Of a stretch of 64,000 nucleotides of DNA, positions 1-8,646 are shown one piece after another. Each line of letters begins with the position of its first letter. The stretch's first letter is position 1. The notes under the pieces were generated by a model. It was given only the letters and a program-made list of their open reading frames with translations. It did not search any database and had not been told where the DNA came from. The translations under genes and the position numbers were made by a program. This stretch comes from Lachnoclostridium phytofermentans (GTDB taxonomy: Bacteria; Bacillota; Clostridia; Lachnospirales; Lachnospiraceae): NCBI RefSeq assembly GCF_000733755.1, contig NZ_JPOF01000006.1, positions 1 through 64,000 of the forward strand. Direction: 5' to 3'.

Positions 1-546
1 ATCAACATCCGAAATACCAATGCACCAGAGGACAACGGTACCTGGATTGTTGAATCTACTTGTCATAAGCCAAAGTATACGATTACTGGTATCGCTGGTA
101 AGAAGGGTTTCTGTGCAATTAACATTGAAAAAGCTATGATGAATACCGAAGTTGGATTTGGAAGAAAGGTGCTTGAAGTATTCGAGAAGCATAACATCTC
201 TTTTGAGCATGTACCTTCTGGTATTGATACCTTTACTGTATTCGTTCATCAATCTGAGTTTGAAGAGAAAGAGCAGAAGGTATTAGCAGGTATTCATAAG
301 CTTGCTGAGCCTGATTCTATCGATATGGAAGCCGATCTTGCACTGATTGCTGTAGTAGGACGAGGTATGAAGGCAATGCGTGGAACCGCTGCTAGAATTT
401 TTGCTGCTTTGGCACATTCCGATATTAATATTAAGATGATTGACCAAGGTTCTAGTGAGCTTAACATCATTATTGGTGTTCGAAATGAAGATTTTGAAGC
501 TGCGATAAAAGCAATTTATGATATATTTGTTTCCTCAAGATTATAA
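1..546 (+). CDS. lysC: Aspartokinase, C-terminal part (cut by window edge)
   Basis: The frame is open from base 1, so this is the 3' part of a longer gene; the methionine at 136 is internal. Aspartokinase phosphorylates L-aspartate, the first step toward lysine, diaminopimelate, threonine and methionine, in the cytoplasm. The visible 181 residues are the regulatory half: a first ACT domain (beginning around ITGIAGKKGFCAINIEKAMMN and carrying the VGFGRKVLEVFEKHNISFEHVPSGIDT stretch in part) and a second ACT domain containing VVGRGM and SDINIKMIDQGSSELNIIIGV in part. These bind the feedback effector, usually lysine or threonine. A strong terminator follows at 602. The kinase domain lies upstream of the window, so effector specificity cannot be judged. 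Confidence 0.93.
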   Translation: MNIRNTNAPEDNGTWIVESTCHKPKYTITGIAGKKGFCAINIEKAMMNTEVGFGRKVLEVFEKHNISFEHVPSGIDTFTVFVHQSEFEEKEQKVLAGIHKLAEPDSIDMEADLALIAVVGRGMKAMRGTAARIFAALAHSDINIKMIDQGSSELNIIIGVRNEDFEAAIKAIYDIFVSSRL

Positions 547-601
547 AGCTTATTTTTAAAAGAAACCAAACGACTCTAGAGATTTAGAATAATTAAAGAT
601 T

Positions 602-649
602 AGGCTTTGGTCCAGTAGAATAATCTACTTAGGCTAAAGCCCTTTTTTT
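602..649 (+). terminator. Rho-independent terminator of the aspartokinase gene
   Basis: A long stem pairs AGGCTTTGG with CTAAAGCC, with an inner CAGTAG/CTACT stem, and is followed by seven T residues. Confidence 0.85.
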
Positions 650-831
650 ATCAATGTATGTATTAGAGGTCTTACGCTTGATATTTCGTATGTTTGATTA
701 CGAAATACGCAACTAAAAGCTTATAAAGGAATAAAAGATTTTACAAAAACAAGCCCTTTTAAAGTGTGTAGCTACAAATGTCAATCTTCAAACGAAGCCT
801 TTCTCTGAATAGAACATAATCTATTATGCAA

Positions 832-881
832 AACCTCCTAATGAAAGTTTTTATAAAACTGACATAGGAGGTCTTCTTTTT
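832..881. terminator. Convergent hairpin terminator between aspartokinase and AraC gene
   Basis: AACCTCCTA at 832 pairs with TAGGAGGT at 865, with an inner AGTTTT/AAAACT stem. There is a T-rich tail on the + side and TTTT on the - side. It most likely ends the minus-strand AraC transcript. The 140 bp between the two terminators holds nothing I recognise. Confidence 0.6.
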
Positions 882-902
882 AGTCCCGAAATAATGGATT
901 GT

Positions 903-1787
903 CTACTCTCGATAATTTTGCCCTTGAAAAGGAGAGGATTGCAACTTCCCAGTTAAGTACTCCGTCGGCGTACAATGATACACTTTACGAAATGTACGTA
1001 AAAAGGTGGAATAATCGCTATAACCACTCTGTAAACTTGCGGTTGTAATTGGTGTACCCTCCCTCATTAATTCTAATGCATTTGTAAGTCTCTTTTTTGT
1101 TATATAATTATGGAGTGATGTTCCAGTCACTTCTTTAAATTTATGCATAAGATAGGAGGAACTTAAGTATAAAGCATTTGATAATGCATCGATACTTAAA
1201 TCGCCAGATAGATTCTCTGAAATATAAGAAATAAGGGAATCTACATGTTTATTGGATTGTATGCTTGATTGTGTTTCCATGAGTGGGGCAGAATCTTGCA
1301 TTCGATTCATCACGATCATGAGTTGTAAAAAGAGTGTATTAGTATAAAGCTCATTCGCATATTCTTTGGAATGAAAAGAATCTTCAAGTTCATGTAAGAG
1401 ATTTGAGAACTTCATTCTATATTTCGCTTCGGTTCGTAAAAGATTACTTTTTTTTGCAATTGTCTCCTGAAAGCAATCATCAAGATGATACTGCTTTAAG
1501 GAATCCTGCGTTAAAAATTCACGGTTCAACCATAATATAATGCGATCATATGGTACTCCCGGTTGAATGATTGGTTTATGCATCTCATGATGATTAATTA
1601 GTAGGATATCCCAAGGCATTAATTGATAAACCTTACCCTCAACCATATAAGTGACATTACCAGAGAAAAAGATGACAATTTTCTGAAAATCATGATAATG
1701 ATACTCAATTGGTGCTGTATGGGAATCTTTTAAATGAAAAAACCGAAACTGGTCATTCAGGTAACCACGTTTGTTATTTTGTTCCAT
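903..1787 (-). CDS. AraC-family transcriptional regulator with N-terminal cupin-type sensor
   Basis: 294 residues, a usual length for AraC regulators that have a ligand-binding cupin. The first ~110 residues contain HYHDFQKIVIFFSG and MPWDILLINHHEMHKP, typical of the AraC_binding beta-barrel. The last ~100 residues form the double helix-turn-helix: the first helix pair lies around LSIDALSNALYLSSSYLMHKF and the second ends in the family signature YSDYSTFLRTFRKVYHCTPTEYL. The gene is divergent from the DapF-like gene with 285 bp between, and in this family such an arrangement often means it controls its divergent neighbour or a sugar locus. The effector is unknown. Confidence 0.9.
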   Translation of the reverse strand: MEQNNKRGYLNDQFRFFHLKDSHTAPIEYHYHDFQKIVIFFSGNVTYMVEGKVYQLMPWDILLINHHEMHKPIIQPGVPYDRIILWLNREFLTQDSLKQYHLDDCFQETIAKKSNLLRTEAKYRMKFSNLLHELEDSFHSKEYANELYTNTLFLQLMIVMNRMQDSAPLMETQSSIQSNKHVDSLISYISENLSGDLSIDALSNALYLSSSYLMHKFKEVTGTSLHNYITKKRLTNALELMREGTPITTASLQSGYSDYSTFLRTFRKVYHCTPTEYLTGKLQSSPFQGQNYRE

Positions 1788-2072
1788 GCTACTTCTTGTC
1801 TATCCTTCCTATTTCATCTCAATATAAAATTACTATCCTAATGATAATATAAAAGAACAGAAAATGCAATATATCAAGCAGAAATAGATATGTTTAAGTT
1901 AAAACATGTTGTGTATCATATAAGTAAGAAAAGAAATGATGGTAATATTTTAGTGTAGTAATAGATATTTATAATTTTATATAGGTGAGCTCTAGAAATA
2001 GGGCAATTAAGAAAGAAGATTATGATAGGTGAGATTATTTGAATGGGATACATAATCGAAAGGGGTTAAACT

Positions 2073-2921
2073 ATGGAATTTATCTTTGAAAAATATCACG
2101 GGAATGGAAATGATTATTTAGTATTTGATACAAAAAAGTTTGAATATGAATTAACGGGTTCACAAATCCGTGAAATATGTGATCGTCACTTTGGGGTAGG
2201 TTCTGATGGTATTTTAATGGGGCCTTACGAAAAGGAAGATGGAATCTATGTACGTATTTTTAATCCGGATGGAAGCGAAGCAGAGAAAAGTGGTAATGGA
2301 ATCAGTATTTTTGCACAGTTTTTAAGAGATCATAAGTATGTATCGGAAGATGTTATTACTATTCATACCTTAGGAGGACCAATTGAAATTCATTATACCA
2401 ACGATAAAAATGGTACTCTGAATGTAGCAATGGGTAAAGTATCCTACATGAGTGATGAAATTCCTGTAACAGGTGAGTCTAGAGAAGTGATTGAAGAAGC
2501 AATGGAGTTTCAAGGTCAGAAGGTAATTACCACCTGCCTAACCATTGGAAATCCACACTGTGTAATTTTAAGAGACGAATTAGTTAAGACAGAAGTGAAA
2601 AGTTTAGGTAAAATAATTGAATGTGATGAGCATTTTCCAAATAAAATCAACGTTCAGTTTATGAAAGTATTAAATCGGGAAGAAATCATGATTGAAATAT
2701 ATGAGCGTGGTGCTGGTTATACTTTATCTTCTGGTAGCAGCAGTTGTGCAGCCGCTAATGTTGCTTATAAATTAGGGCTAACAGATCGTAAGGTCAAAGT
2801 TCATATGCCTGGCGGCACTGTAGAAGTAGAAATTGAAGAAGATGGTATGACTTACATGACAAGTCATGTAAAGCGTATTGGAAAAATTATAACTGCGGAT
2901 GTTTTTATAGAAGAACTATAA
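2073..2921 (+). CDS. Diaminopimelate epimerase family protein with both catalytic Cys replaced by Ser
   Basis: 282 residues, normal for DapF, with both halves of the pseudo-symmetric fold. Family marks seen: HGNGNDYLVFD at 9-19, NPDGSEAE at 64-71, TIGNPHCVI at 158-165, ERGAGYTL at 211-218 and MPGGTVEVE near the C-terminus. Canonical DapF uses two cysteines as the acid/base pair to convert LL- to meso-diaminopimelate. Here the first position is Ser73 (EKSGNG instead of ECGNG) and the second is Ser220 (LSSGSSSC instead of the usual ACGTG/SGAC pattern); a Cys remains at 225. The codons are AGT and TCT, so each change needs at least one substitution. RBS AAGGGG precedes the ATG. It may be an isomerase of different specificity, a Ser-dependent variant or a weak DapF, so I give no gene symbol. 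Confidence 0.85.
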   Translation: MEFIFEKYHGNGNDYLVFDTKKFEYELTGSQIREICDRHFGVGSDGILMGPYEKEDGIYVRIFNPDGSEAEKSGNGISIFAQFLRDHKYVSEDVITIHTLGGPIEIHYTNDKNGTLNVAMGKVSYMSDEIPVTGESREVIEEAMEFQGQKVITTCLTIGNPHCVILRDELVKTEVKSLGKIIECDEHFPNKINVQFMKVLNREEIMIEIYERGAGYTLSSGSSSCAAANVAYKLGLTDRKVKVHMPGGTVEVEIEEDGMTYMTSHVKRIGKIITADVFIEEL

Positions 2922-2923
2922 TC

Positions 2924-2989
2924 GTGCTTTATAAAAAAAAGCACACTTTGATAATTTCTCTTGTGATGAATAAGTAAAGTGCATTTTTT
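2924..2989 (+). terminator. Terminator after the DapF-like gene
   Basis: GTGCTTT (2924) pairs with AAAGCAC (2938-2944). A second stem, CACTTT (2944) with AAAGTG (2976), is followed by T6 at 2984-2989. Confidence 0.65.
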
Positions 2990-3039
2990 GGAAATTTATT
3001 TTACAATATTAAGAATGAACCTATTTTGTAGAGAATGTA

Positions 3040-3104
3040 TTAGCTCTATGTCAAGCATTTGGAGTGCAAGGTGCTTTGCACGTACCAAAAGGACATAGGG
3101 CTAA
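3040..3104. repeat. 65-bp multi-stem inverted repeat
   Basis: Nested stems: TTAGCTCTATGTC (3040-3052) with GACATAGGGCTAA (3092-3104), 13 pairs including one G-T; inside it TTTGG with CCAAA; innermost GTGCAA with TTTGCAC. There is no T-run, so it is not a standard terminator. It could be a small mobile hairpin element or a structured RNA. The rest of the 489-bp gap holds a tandem 20/21-bp duplication at 3227-3267 and the start-site region of the next gene. Confidence 0.6.
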
Positions 3105-3226
3105 TTAGGTTTATAATAAAAATTGAGGTTGTATATAAAACAGTTCACAATCCTTACATTTATTATAAATTGATGCTCCTATAAATTAGGTTTCTTTCAT
3201 TTATATGTTTATATATAAACTGTCAG

Positions 3227-3267
3227 TTGCATTCGTTTTGACCCTTATTGCATTCGTTTGAACCTTA
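3227..3267. repeat. Head-to-tail duplication of a ~20-bp unit
   Basis: Copies at 3227-3247 and 3248-3267 share TTGCATTCGTTT and end in CCTTA, differing by one insertion and one substitution. It lies ~145 bp upstream of the serine hydrolase start. Confidence 0.6.
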
Positions 3268-3410
3268 AAGCTCATGAGGAAATCTCTTTAAGAGTGTAAA
3301 TTAGGAAGAAATTGCGAACCTTATTAGCGAAAGTAATGTATTAGAAAAGTGCTTTCTGAATGGAATATAATGGTATATAATAGTCTTATGAAGGAGAAGG
3401 AGGACTATAT

Positions 3411-4583
3411 ATGAGTCAAACCTATGTGACACCAGAAGAAGCTGGATATGAGGAAAGTAGAATTACTGTTTTAGATCATTTTTTTAGTGAGCAAATTGAT
3501 AAAGATGTATTATACGGAGCAAGTTATTGTATGGCAAGAAACGGAAAGTTTTTTTCTAAAAATGCTCTCGGAAGATTTTCAAACGGAACAATGCAAGAAA
3601 ATTCATTAAAAACAGATTCTATCTTTCCAATTGCTTCAATTACCAAGTTTATTACAGCAACCGCCTTCTTTCGTCTCGTAGAGGATGGAAAGGTTCGATT
3701 GTCGCAACCAGTAAGTGATTTTATCGAAGAGTTTTTAGAACCACCCTTCCATCAGATTACATTAACTCATCTACTAAGTCATACCTCAGGATTTGGAGTA
3801 GACTACGGCACTCTTCCAAGCAATGGTTGCCCTAATGTCTATGAATGCATTGATAAGGAATTTTCTTCTGGTGGTAGAAACTGGATTAAGGCTTCGCTAA
3901 AATCCGGACTTTACTTTGAAACGGGAATGCAATGGGGATATTCCACGTTTGGTTTTCATATTTTAGGGGAAATTATTCAAAGAATCAGCGGAGAAAAGCT
4001 GACAGATTTTATACATAAGAATATACTTGAACCTTGTGAGATGACAAGCAGTTTTTATACGTTACCGATAGATGCAATTTCACGTACAACGTTTTATAAC
4101 GAATATCAAAGGTCAAGATTAATGGAAGCTCAAGAAAGTTCTATAAACAAAATAGAAAACAAAGAAAATCTATGGAACTTAATTCCTCCAGGAGGAAGCG
4201 GTTTATATTCCACGCCAGAAGACCTGGTTAAGTTTGGTACTATGTTATCCCTAGGGGGGTATTACAATGGAACACGAGTTATTGGAAGGAAAACAATTGA
4301 GAAAATGACAAGAACTTATACCAAAGAACACGTAAAGGACTATTGTTGGGGACAAAATGGAGTGTATCGTAGATATGGACTAGGTCCGGACAAGCGTTTC
4401 AATGATGATTTTATTTATTCTGAAGACACCTATGGACATGAGGGATCAGGTAGATGCAATCTGGTAATTGATCAAAAGGAACAGTTTGTTGTAGCGTATT
4501 TTATACCTTATGTAAAAATAGATTTATGGGATGCAGTTCCACTTTGGAATACTTTGGAGATTATGTGGTCGGGTATTCTTTGA
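3411..4583 (+). CDS. Serine hydrolase, beta-lactamase class C / penicillin-binding-like family
   Basis: 390 residues. The nucleophile motif SxxK is S76-I-T-K79 (PIASITKFITA). The second motif YxN/T is Y177-S-T, and an HEGSGR stretch near residue 345 stands in the HxG position. The family includes DD-peptidases, esterases and class C beta-lactamases; most genomic copies of this type are esterases or peptidases rather than resistance enzymes. There is no signal peptide or membrane segment at the N-terminus, so it is probably cytoplasmic, unlike true AmpC. RBS GGAGAAGGAGG precedes the ATG. It is monocistronic between non-coding stretches. The substrate is not deducible. Confidence 0.88.
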   Translation: MSQTYVTPEEAGYEESRITVLDHFFSEQIDKDVLYGASYCMARNGKFFSKNALGRFSNGTMQENSLKTDSIFPIASITKFITATAFFRLVEDGKVRLSQPVSDFIEEFLEPPFHQITLTHLLSHTSGFGVDYGTLPSNGCPNVYECIDKEFSSGGRNWIKASLKSGLYFETGMQWGYSTFGFHILGEIIQRISGEKLTDFIHKNILEPCEMTSSFYTLPIDAISRTTFYNEYQRSRLMEAQESSINKIENKENLWNLIPPGGSGLYSTPEDLVKFGTMLSLGGYYNGTRVIGRKTIEKMTRTYTKEHVKDYCWGQNGVYRRYGLGPDKRFNDDFIYSEDTYGHEGSGRCNLVIDQKEQFVVAYFIPYVKIDLWDAVPLWNTLEIMWSGIL

Positions 4584-4707
4584 GTTTACTACTGCTGTAG
4601 AATTTGGTCGATATCTGACGTTAATTCGATTGTATTACCTTATTATTTATTATATAATAGGTGAGATATAAAATATAAGTAACCAAAGGATAGCGAGGAA
4701 TAAATCA

Positions 4708-7128
4708 ATGAGTTTTAATATAAAAGGCAAAATTTCTAAGGTGATAACCACGGGAAAGGTTTGCAATCGAAATTCATATTATTTGAGCAAACGAAAGAAA
4801 CCAATAAAGGAAACTGCGATTTTGTTTGAGTCAAAGGCAGGAGCTGATTTAGCGGGTAATATATTTTATTTACTGAAAGAATTAAGTAACAAGGAGTATT
4901 CTAAGTTTCAATGTTATCTTAATGTGAACTTATCCAGTAAAGATAGAATTCAAAAGCTGCTTGATAAGTATCAGATGAATCATGTTACACTTGTTACTAT
5001 GAATTCTAAAAAATATCTAGAGATGTTAGCTACTGCTAAGTATATAGTAAATGATACTAGTTTCCCTACTTGGTTTTACAAAAGACCAGAACAGATTTAT
5101 TTAAACACATGGCATGGGACACCTCTAAAACATATGGGATATGAAGTTTCGAATCGTGCTTTTGCGATGGGAAATATTCAAAAGAATTTTCAAATCGCAG
5201 ATTACTTACTATATCCAAACGATTATATGAAAGAAAAGATGATTCATGCGTATTATCTTGAAAATACATACCAAGGAAATATACTCTGTGAAGGATATCC
5301 AAGGAATGCGGCGTTTTATCAAAAAAAACGTGCAGAGATAATTCGGAAAGAATTAAAACTAACAGAGAAACAAGTGATTGTTTATATGCCTACTTGGCGT
5401 GGTACTCTGACCGAAAGCAATAATACAGAACAAGTGGAAGCGTGTTCTTGTATCTTTGCAATGCTTGATAAACTTCTTGAGGATAATCAGGTGTTTTATG
5501 TAAAATTCCATGTGTTTTTGCAAGCCTGTTTTGATTTTAGTGAGTATAAACACATCAAACCATTTCCAGAAGGCTATGAAACCTATGAGTTTTTAAATTC
5601 TGCGGATGTTCTGGTTACGGATTATTCCAGTGTGTTTTTCGATTTTGCTAATGCTAGAAAGAAAATAATTTTATTTACCTATGATCGTAAAGATTATCTG
5701 GATGAACGAGGCCTTTACATACCTCTTGATTCCCTTCCTTTTCCACAGGCTGAGAATGTGAATGAGTTAAGTGAGGAGTTAAAGAAGCCTAAGACATATG
5801 ATGATAAAGAGTTTTTAGAAAAATACTGTACTTATGATAATATTGATGCAGCAAATAGAATCGCAAGACATGTTTTTCTTTCTGAAAAGGTTTGTAAAGA
5901 AGAAAAAGTAAAGGGAAACGGAAATCCTAACATACTTGTGTATTGCTCAAACTTAGCAATGAACGGTATCACTACCTCTTTATTAAATCTCATGAGTTTG
6001 GTTGACAAAGAGAAAGCTAATTACTATTTCTTTTTTAAGCAGAACCAATTTACTAATTGCCCGATGCGGTTATCGGCTCTTCCAGCGAATACAGGTTTCA
6101 TGCCACTTTGTGGTAGTACGATTGAATGGAAATGGATGGAGGCGATTTATCATAAGCTATATTATCGTTTTAATAAGGATTCTAAGTTTTTACAAAAGCG
6201 TATGAATCGTCTTTATAAGCGGGATTTTGATAAGCGTTTTCACAATGTCCGAATTGATGAGATTGTACAATTTACAGGATATGCACCGGATATTACCTTG
6301 TATTTACAACAGTCGAAAGCTTCTAAAGTTATCTTTGCACATAATGATATGTACGAAGAATATAAGGAAAAGAAGAATTTCCACTTTAATATTCTTAAGC
6401 ATGCCTTTGAAAGCTATGATAAGATTATAGCGGTTAGTGAAGCAACAAAAGACTCCATTAAGAAAATCGGTAACTTTATGGATAAGGTAGTTGTTTTACA
6501 AAATGCACACAATGTGGATGGAATCTTAGAAAAAGCTAAACTTCCGTTTCTTATGGAGGAGGAAACAGAACTTTCCGTACCATATGAAGACTTTACGAAG
6601 ATGTTAGCAGGTGATTCCATGAAATTTATAACTATCGGAAGATTTTCGCCGGAAAAGGGACACCTAAAACTAATGTCTGCATTCAATGAATTTCATAAGA
6701 ATCACCCGAATACAAAGCTGATTATTATCGGTGGTTATGGTACTTTGTTCCAAAAAACGGTAGAATTTTCGCGAAAATTAGAATGTGCTAACGATATTTA
6801 TATCGTTAAATCAACTTCAAATCCATTTACTATACTAAAACAATGCGATTTGTTCCTATTACCTTCCGATCGCGAACCTCTGGGGCTGGTATTACTGGAA
6901 GCAGACACTTTAGGAGTTCCAATTGTAGCAACAGATATCCCGGGCTCTGGTGATTTTATCAGAGAACATCAGGGTTATCTGGTAGAAAACAGTGAAAAAG
7001 GATTGCAAAAAGGGATGGAAGAATTCTTAGAAGGTAAGGTAAAACCGCTTAATATCTCTTTTACCGAATATAACCAATCCATTGTAAAGCAGTTTGAAGA
7101 ACTGATTGGTGTTCCTAATACGAAATAG
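4708..7128 (+). CDS. Bifunctional CDP-glycerol glycerophosphotransferase-like / GT4 glycosyltransferase fusion
   Basis: 806 residues in two domains. Residues ~30-395 match the TagB/TagF glycerophosphotransferase family (CDP-glycerol or CDP-ribitol polymerases of wall teichoic acid): NTWHGTPLKHMG near 133-144, VYMPTWRGT near 228, VTDYSSVFFDFA near 302. Residues ~410-806 are a GT-B fold family 4 glycosyltransferase: ITIGRFSPEKGH near 640 and the nucleotide-sugar site EPLGLVLLEA near 724-733. No membrane segment is seen, so it acts at the cytoplasmic face. It is followed 65 bp later by a pyruvyl transferase, suggesting a two-gene unit that makes a decorated surface polymer. The fusion of two polymer-building activities is less usual than separate proteins; acceptor and sugar cannot be read from sequence. 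Confidence 0.87.
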   Translation: MSFNIKGKISKVITTGKVCNRNSYYLSKRKKPIKETAILFESKAGADLAGNIFYLLKELSNKEYSKFQCYLNVNLSSKDRIQKLLDKYQMNHVTLVTMNSKKYLEMLATAKYIVNDTSFPTWFYKRPEQIYLNTWHGTPLKHMGYEVSNRAFAMGNIQKNFQIADYLLYPNDYMKEKMIHAYYLENTYQGNILCEGYPRNAAFYQKKRAEIIRKELKLTEKQVIVYMPTWRGTLTESNNTEQVEACSCIFAMLDKLLEDNQVFYVKFHVFLQACFDFSEYKHIKPFPEGYETYEFLNSADVLVTDYSSVFFDFANARKKIILFTYDRKDYLDERGLYIPLDSLPFPQAENVNELSEELKKPKTYDDKEFLEKYCTYDNIDAANRIARHVFLSEKVCKEEKVKGNGNPNILVYCSNLAMNGITTSLLNLMSLVDKEKANYYFFFKQNQFTNCPMRLSALPANTGFMPLCGSTIEWKWMEAIYHKLYYRFNKDSKFLQKRMNRLYKRDFDKRFHNVRIDEIVQFTGYAPDITLYLQQSKASKVIFAHNDMYEEYKEKKNFHFNILKHAFESYDKIIAVSEATKDSIKKIGNFMDKVVVLQNAHNVDGILEKAKLPFLMEEETELSVPYEDFTKMLAGDSMKFITIGRFSPEKGHLKLMSAFNEFHKNHPNTKLIIIGGYGTLFQKTVEFSRKLECANDIYIVKSTSNPFTILKQCDLFLLPSDREPLGLVLLEADTLGVPIVATDIPGSGDFIREHQGYLVENSEKGLQKGMEEFLEGKVKPLNISFTEYNQSIVKQFEELIGVPNTK

Positions 7129-7193
7129 TTGGATCGGTAAGATACAAAAGGAAACCTGTGAGTAGGAAGGATAACGGAGGTACAAAAAGAAAC

Positions 7194-8336
7194 ATGAAAG
7201 TTGGAATTGTAACCATCTCCTCAGCACACAATTATGGTTGTATGCTACAAGCATGGGGGCTACAAGAATATGTAAAAAAATTAGGCTATGAAGTTGATAT
7301 TATTAATCTTCGACTGGACTGCATTGATACGTTATATAAGCCACTTAATTTATATAAAGGATTAAAGAATGCAAAAAGATTCCGAAAACTACGTTCTGCT
7401 TTATGGCTTAATATAAAGAAAAAGGGCATTCATGCAAATCGTAAATATAAAAAGTTTGAATCGTTTATCGCGAATCAATTGCATACAACAAAATGTTATC
7501 ATAGTTATCAGGAACTTGTAGATTCCAAGGTGGGAGATAACTATGATATCTTAATTACTGGTAGTGATCAGGTATGGAACGGCGCAATTACCGGTGGATT
7601 AAATAGGACATTTTTCTTAAATTTTACCAAAGGACCGGTAAGGAAACTATCCTTTGCTTCCAGCGTTGGAAAGACTGAATTAAAAGATTATGAAAAAGAG
7701 TTTTTTAGACACTATTTAAAAAACTTTGATTCTATTGCGGTAAGAGAAGAATCTGCCAAAGAGATGCTTACTCCACTTACGGACAAGCAGATTGACGTGG
7801 TAGTAGACCCTACATTATTGCTTGACGTGAATGATTTTGATAGGTTAAAGAAGCCATCAAGATATAAAAAGGGGTATATTTTTGTTCATGTCATTAACGC
7901 AGACAATCAAGTTCGTCCTATTGCAGAAAAACTATCGAAGCTTACTGGACTTCCTGTCATTCATAATCGTCCTGATAAACGCTATAGCAATGAACTAGGA
8001 CGTTTTGATGATGCGGGAGTGGAAGAGTTTATAGGACTTGTAGAGAATGCGGAATATGTAGTGACGAACTCTTTCCATGCAACGGTATTTGCAATTATTT
8101 ATCAACGTAAATTCTTTACGATACCTCATGAAAAATATCCGGAGAGAATGGTACATCTTCTTAATACCTTAGAATTAACGGATTACTTAATCAACGATGC
8201 AGCAAAGCTTCCATCAAATCCTGATAAAGTGGATTACCATTTTGATAAGGTACATGAATTATGGGATAGCCAAAAAAAGCAATCGCAGGATGTTTTAAAG
8301 AGAGAATTAGGAATTGCTTCGGAGGTAAGAAAATAA
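7194..8336 (+). CDS. Polysaccharide pyruvyl transferase family protein
   Basis: About 380 residues, starting at MKVGIVTISSAHNYGCMLQAWG. The ATG at 7194 is chosen because a GGAGG at 7176-7180 precedes it; the reading frame runs upstream to a GTG at 7158 without a good RBS. The N-terminal NYGxxLQAxxLQ pattern, the central ILITGSDQVWNG and the C-terminal VVTNSFHATVFAIIYQRKFF are hallmarks of the PS_pyruv_trans domain, a GT-B-like fold that transfers pyruvate from phosphoenolpyruvate to a sugar, forming a ketal. It lies just after the polymerase/GT4 fusion and probably modifies the same surface glycan. Some members of the family have other activities, so the pyruvyl assignment is by homology only. 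Confidence 0.87.
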   Translation: MKVGIVTISSAHNYGCMLQAWGLQEYVKKLGYEVDIINLRLDCIDTLYKPLNLYKGLKNAKRFRKLRSALWLNIKKKGIHANRKYKKFESFIANQLHTTKCYHSYQELVDSKVGDNYDILITGSDQVWNGAITGGLNRTFFLNFTKGPVRKLSFASSVGKTELKDYEKEFFRHYLKNFDSIAVREESAKEMLTPLTDKQIDVVVDPTLLLDVNDFDRLKKPSRYKKGYIFVHVINADNQVRPIAEKLSKLTGLPVIHNRPDKRYSNELGRFDDAGVEEFIGLVENAEYVVTNSFHATVFAIIYQRKFFTIPHEKYPERMVHLLNTLELTDYLINDAAKLPSNPDKVDYHFDKVHELWDSQKKQSQDVLKRELGIASEVRK

Positions 8337-8356
8337 TAAGCTTAAAGTAAAAAAGA

Positions 8357-8643
8357 TGGGGCTGTTGCAAAACTAACTAATTAAGTTAGTTTTGTAGCAA
8401 CTCATTTTTTATCTATTTATATAAGAAGAGGGCTCCATCGGAGCCCTCTAGTATAATTAACTTATGATAAATAACTTAATCAACCATAAAAATTATACTT
8501 TTTTTCAGGACAGTTATCAACTGGTTTTAACATTAAATCTTGAGGGATAAGTTCCAGAAGATGATTTGGTTCGTTTGCTAAGCCATGTATTGGAGGGACT
8601 TAATTATCATTTTCACTACTCAATAGAGTGTGAAAAAATTTAG
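8357..8643 (+). mobile_element. Insertion-sequence remnant (IS1182-like), left end and transposase start only
   Basis: The stretch begins with GGGGCTGTTGCAAAAC, the kind of terminal sequence seen in IS1182-type elements, followed by a hairpin (AAAACTAACT with AGTTAGTTTT, T6 at 8405-8410), a second perfect hairpin GAGGGCTCC/GGAGCCCTC at 8428-8448, and then a transposase N-terminal fragment. No right end or catalytic region is present; the next gene starts at once on the other strand. Confidence 0.5.
8464..8643 (+). pseudogene. Transposase N-terminal fragment, interrupted and truncated
   Basis: Reading from ATG 8464 gives about 28 residues with DSYQLVLTLNLEG, an in-frame TAA at 8551-8553, then VPEDDLVRLLSHVLEGLNY in the same frame, ending at TAG 8641. 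YQLVLPLNLE-(I/L)-PEDDSVRLL is the start of IS1182-family DDE transposases as I remember them. The stop falls where a leucine or isoleucine is expected and the rest of the gene (over 400 codons) is missing, so this is a dead fragment. Confidence 0.6.
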
Positions 8644-8646
8644 TAC

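Noticed and set aside
3411-4583. Beta-lactam resistance gene
   Set aside because: The SxxK fold is shared with esterases and peptidases, and no signal peptide is present, so resistance should not be assumed.
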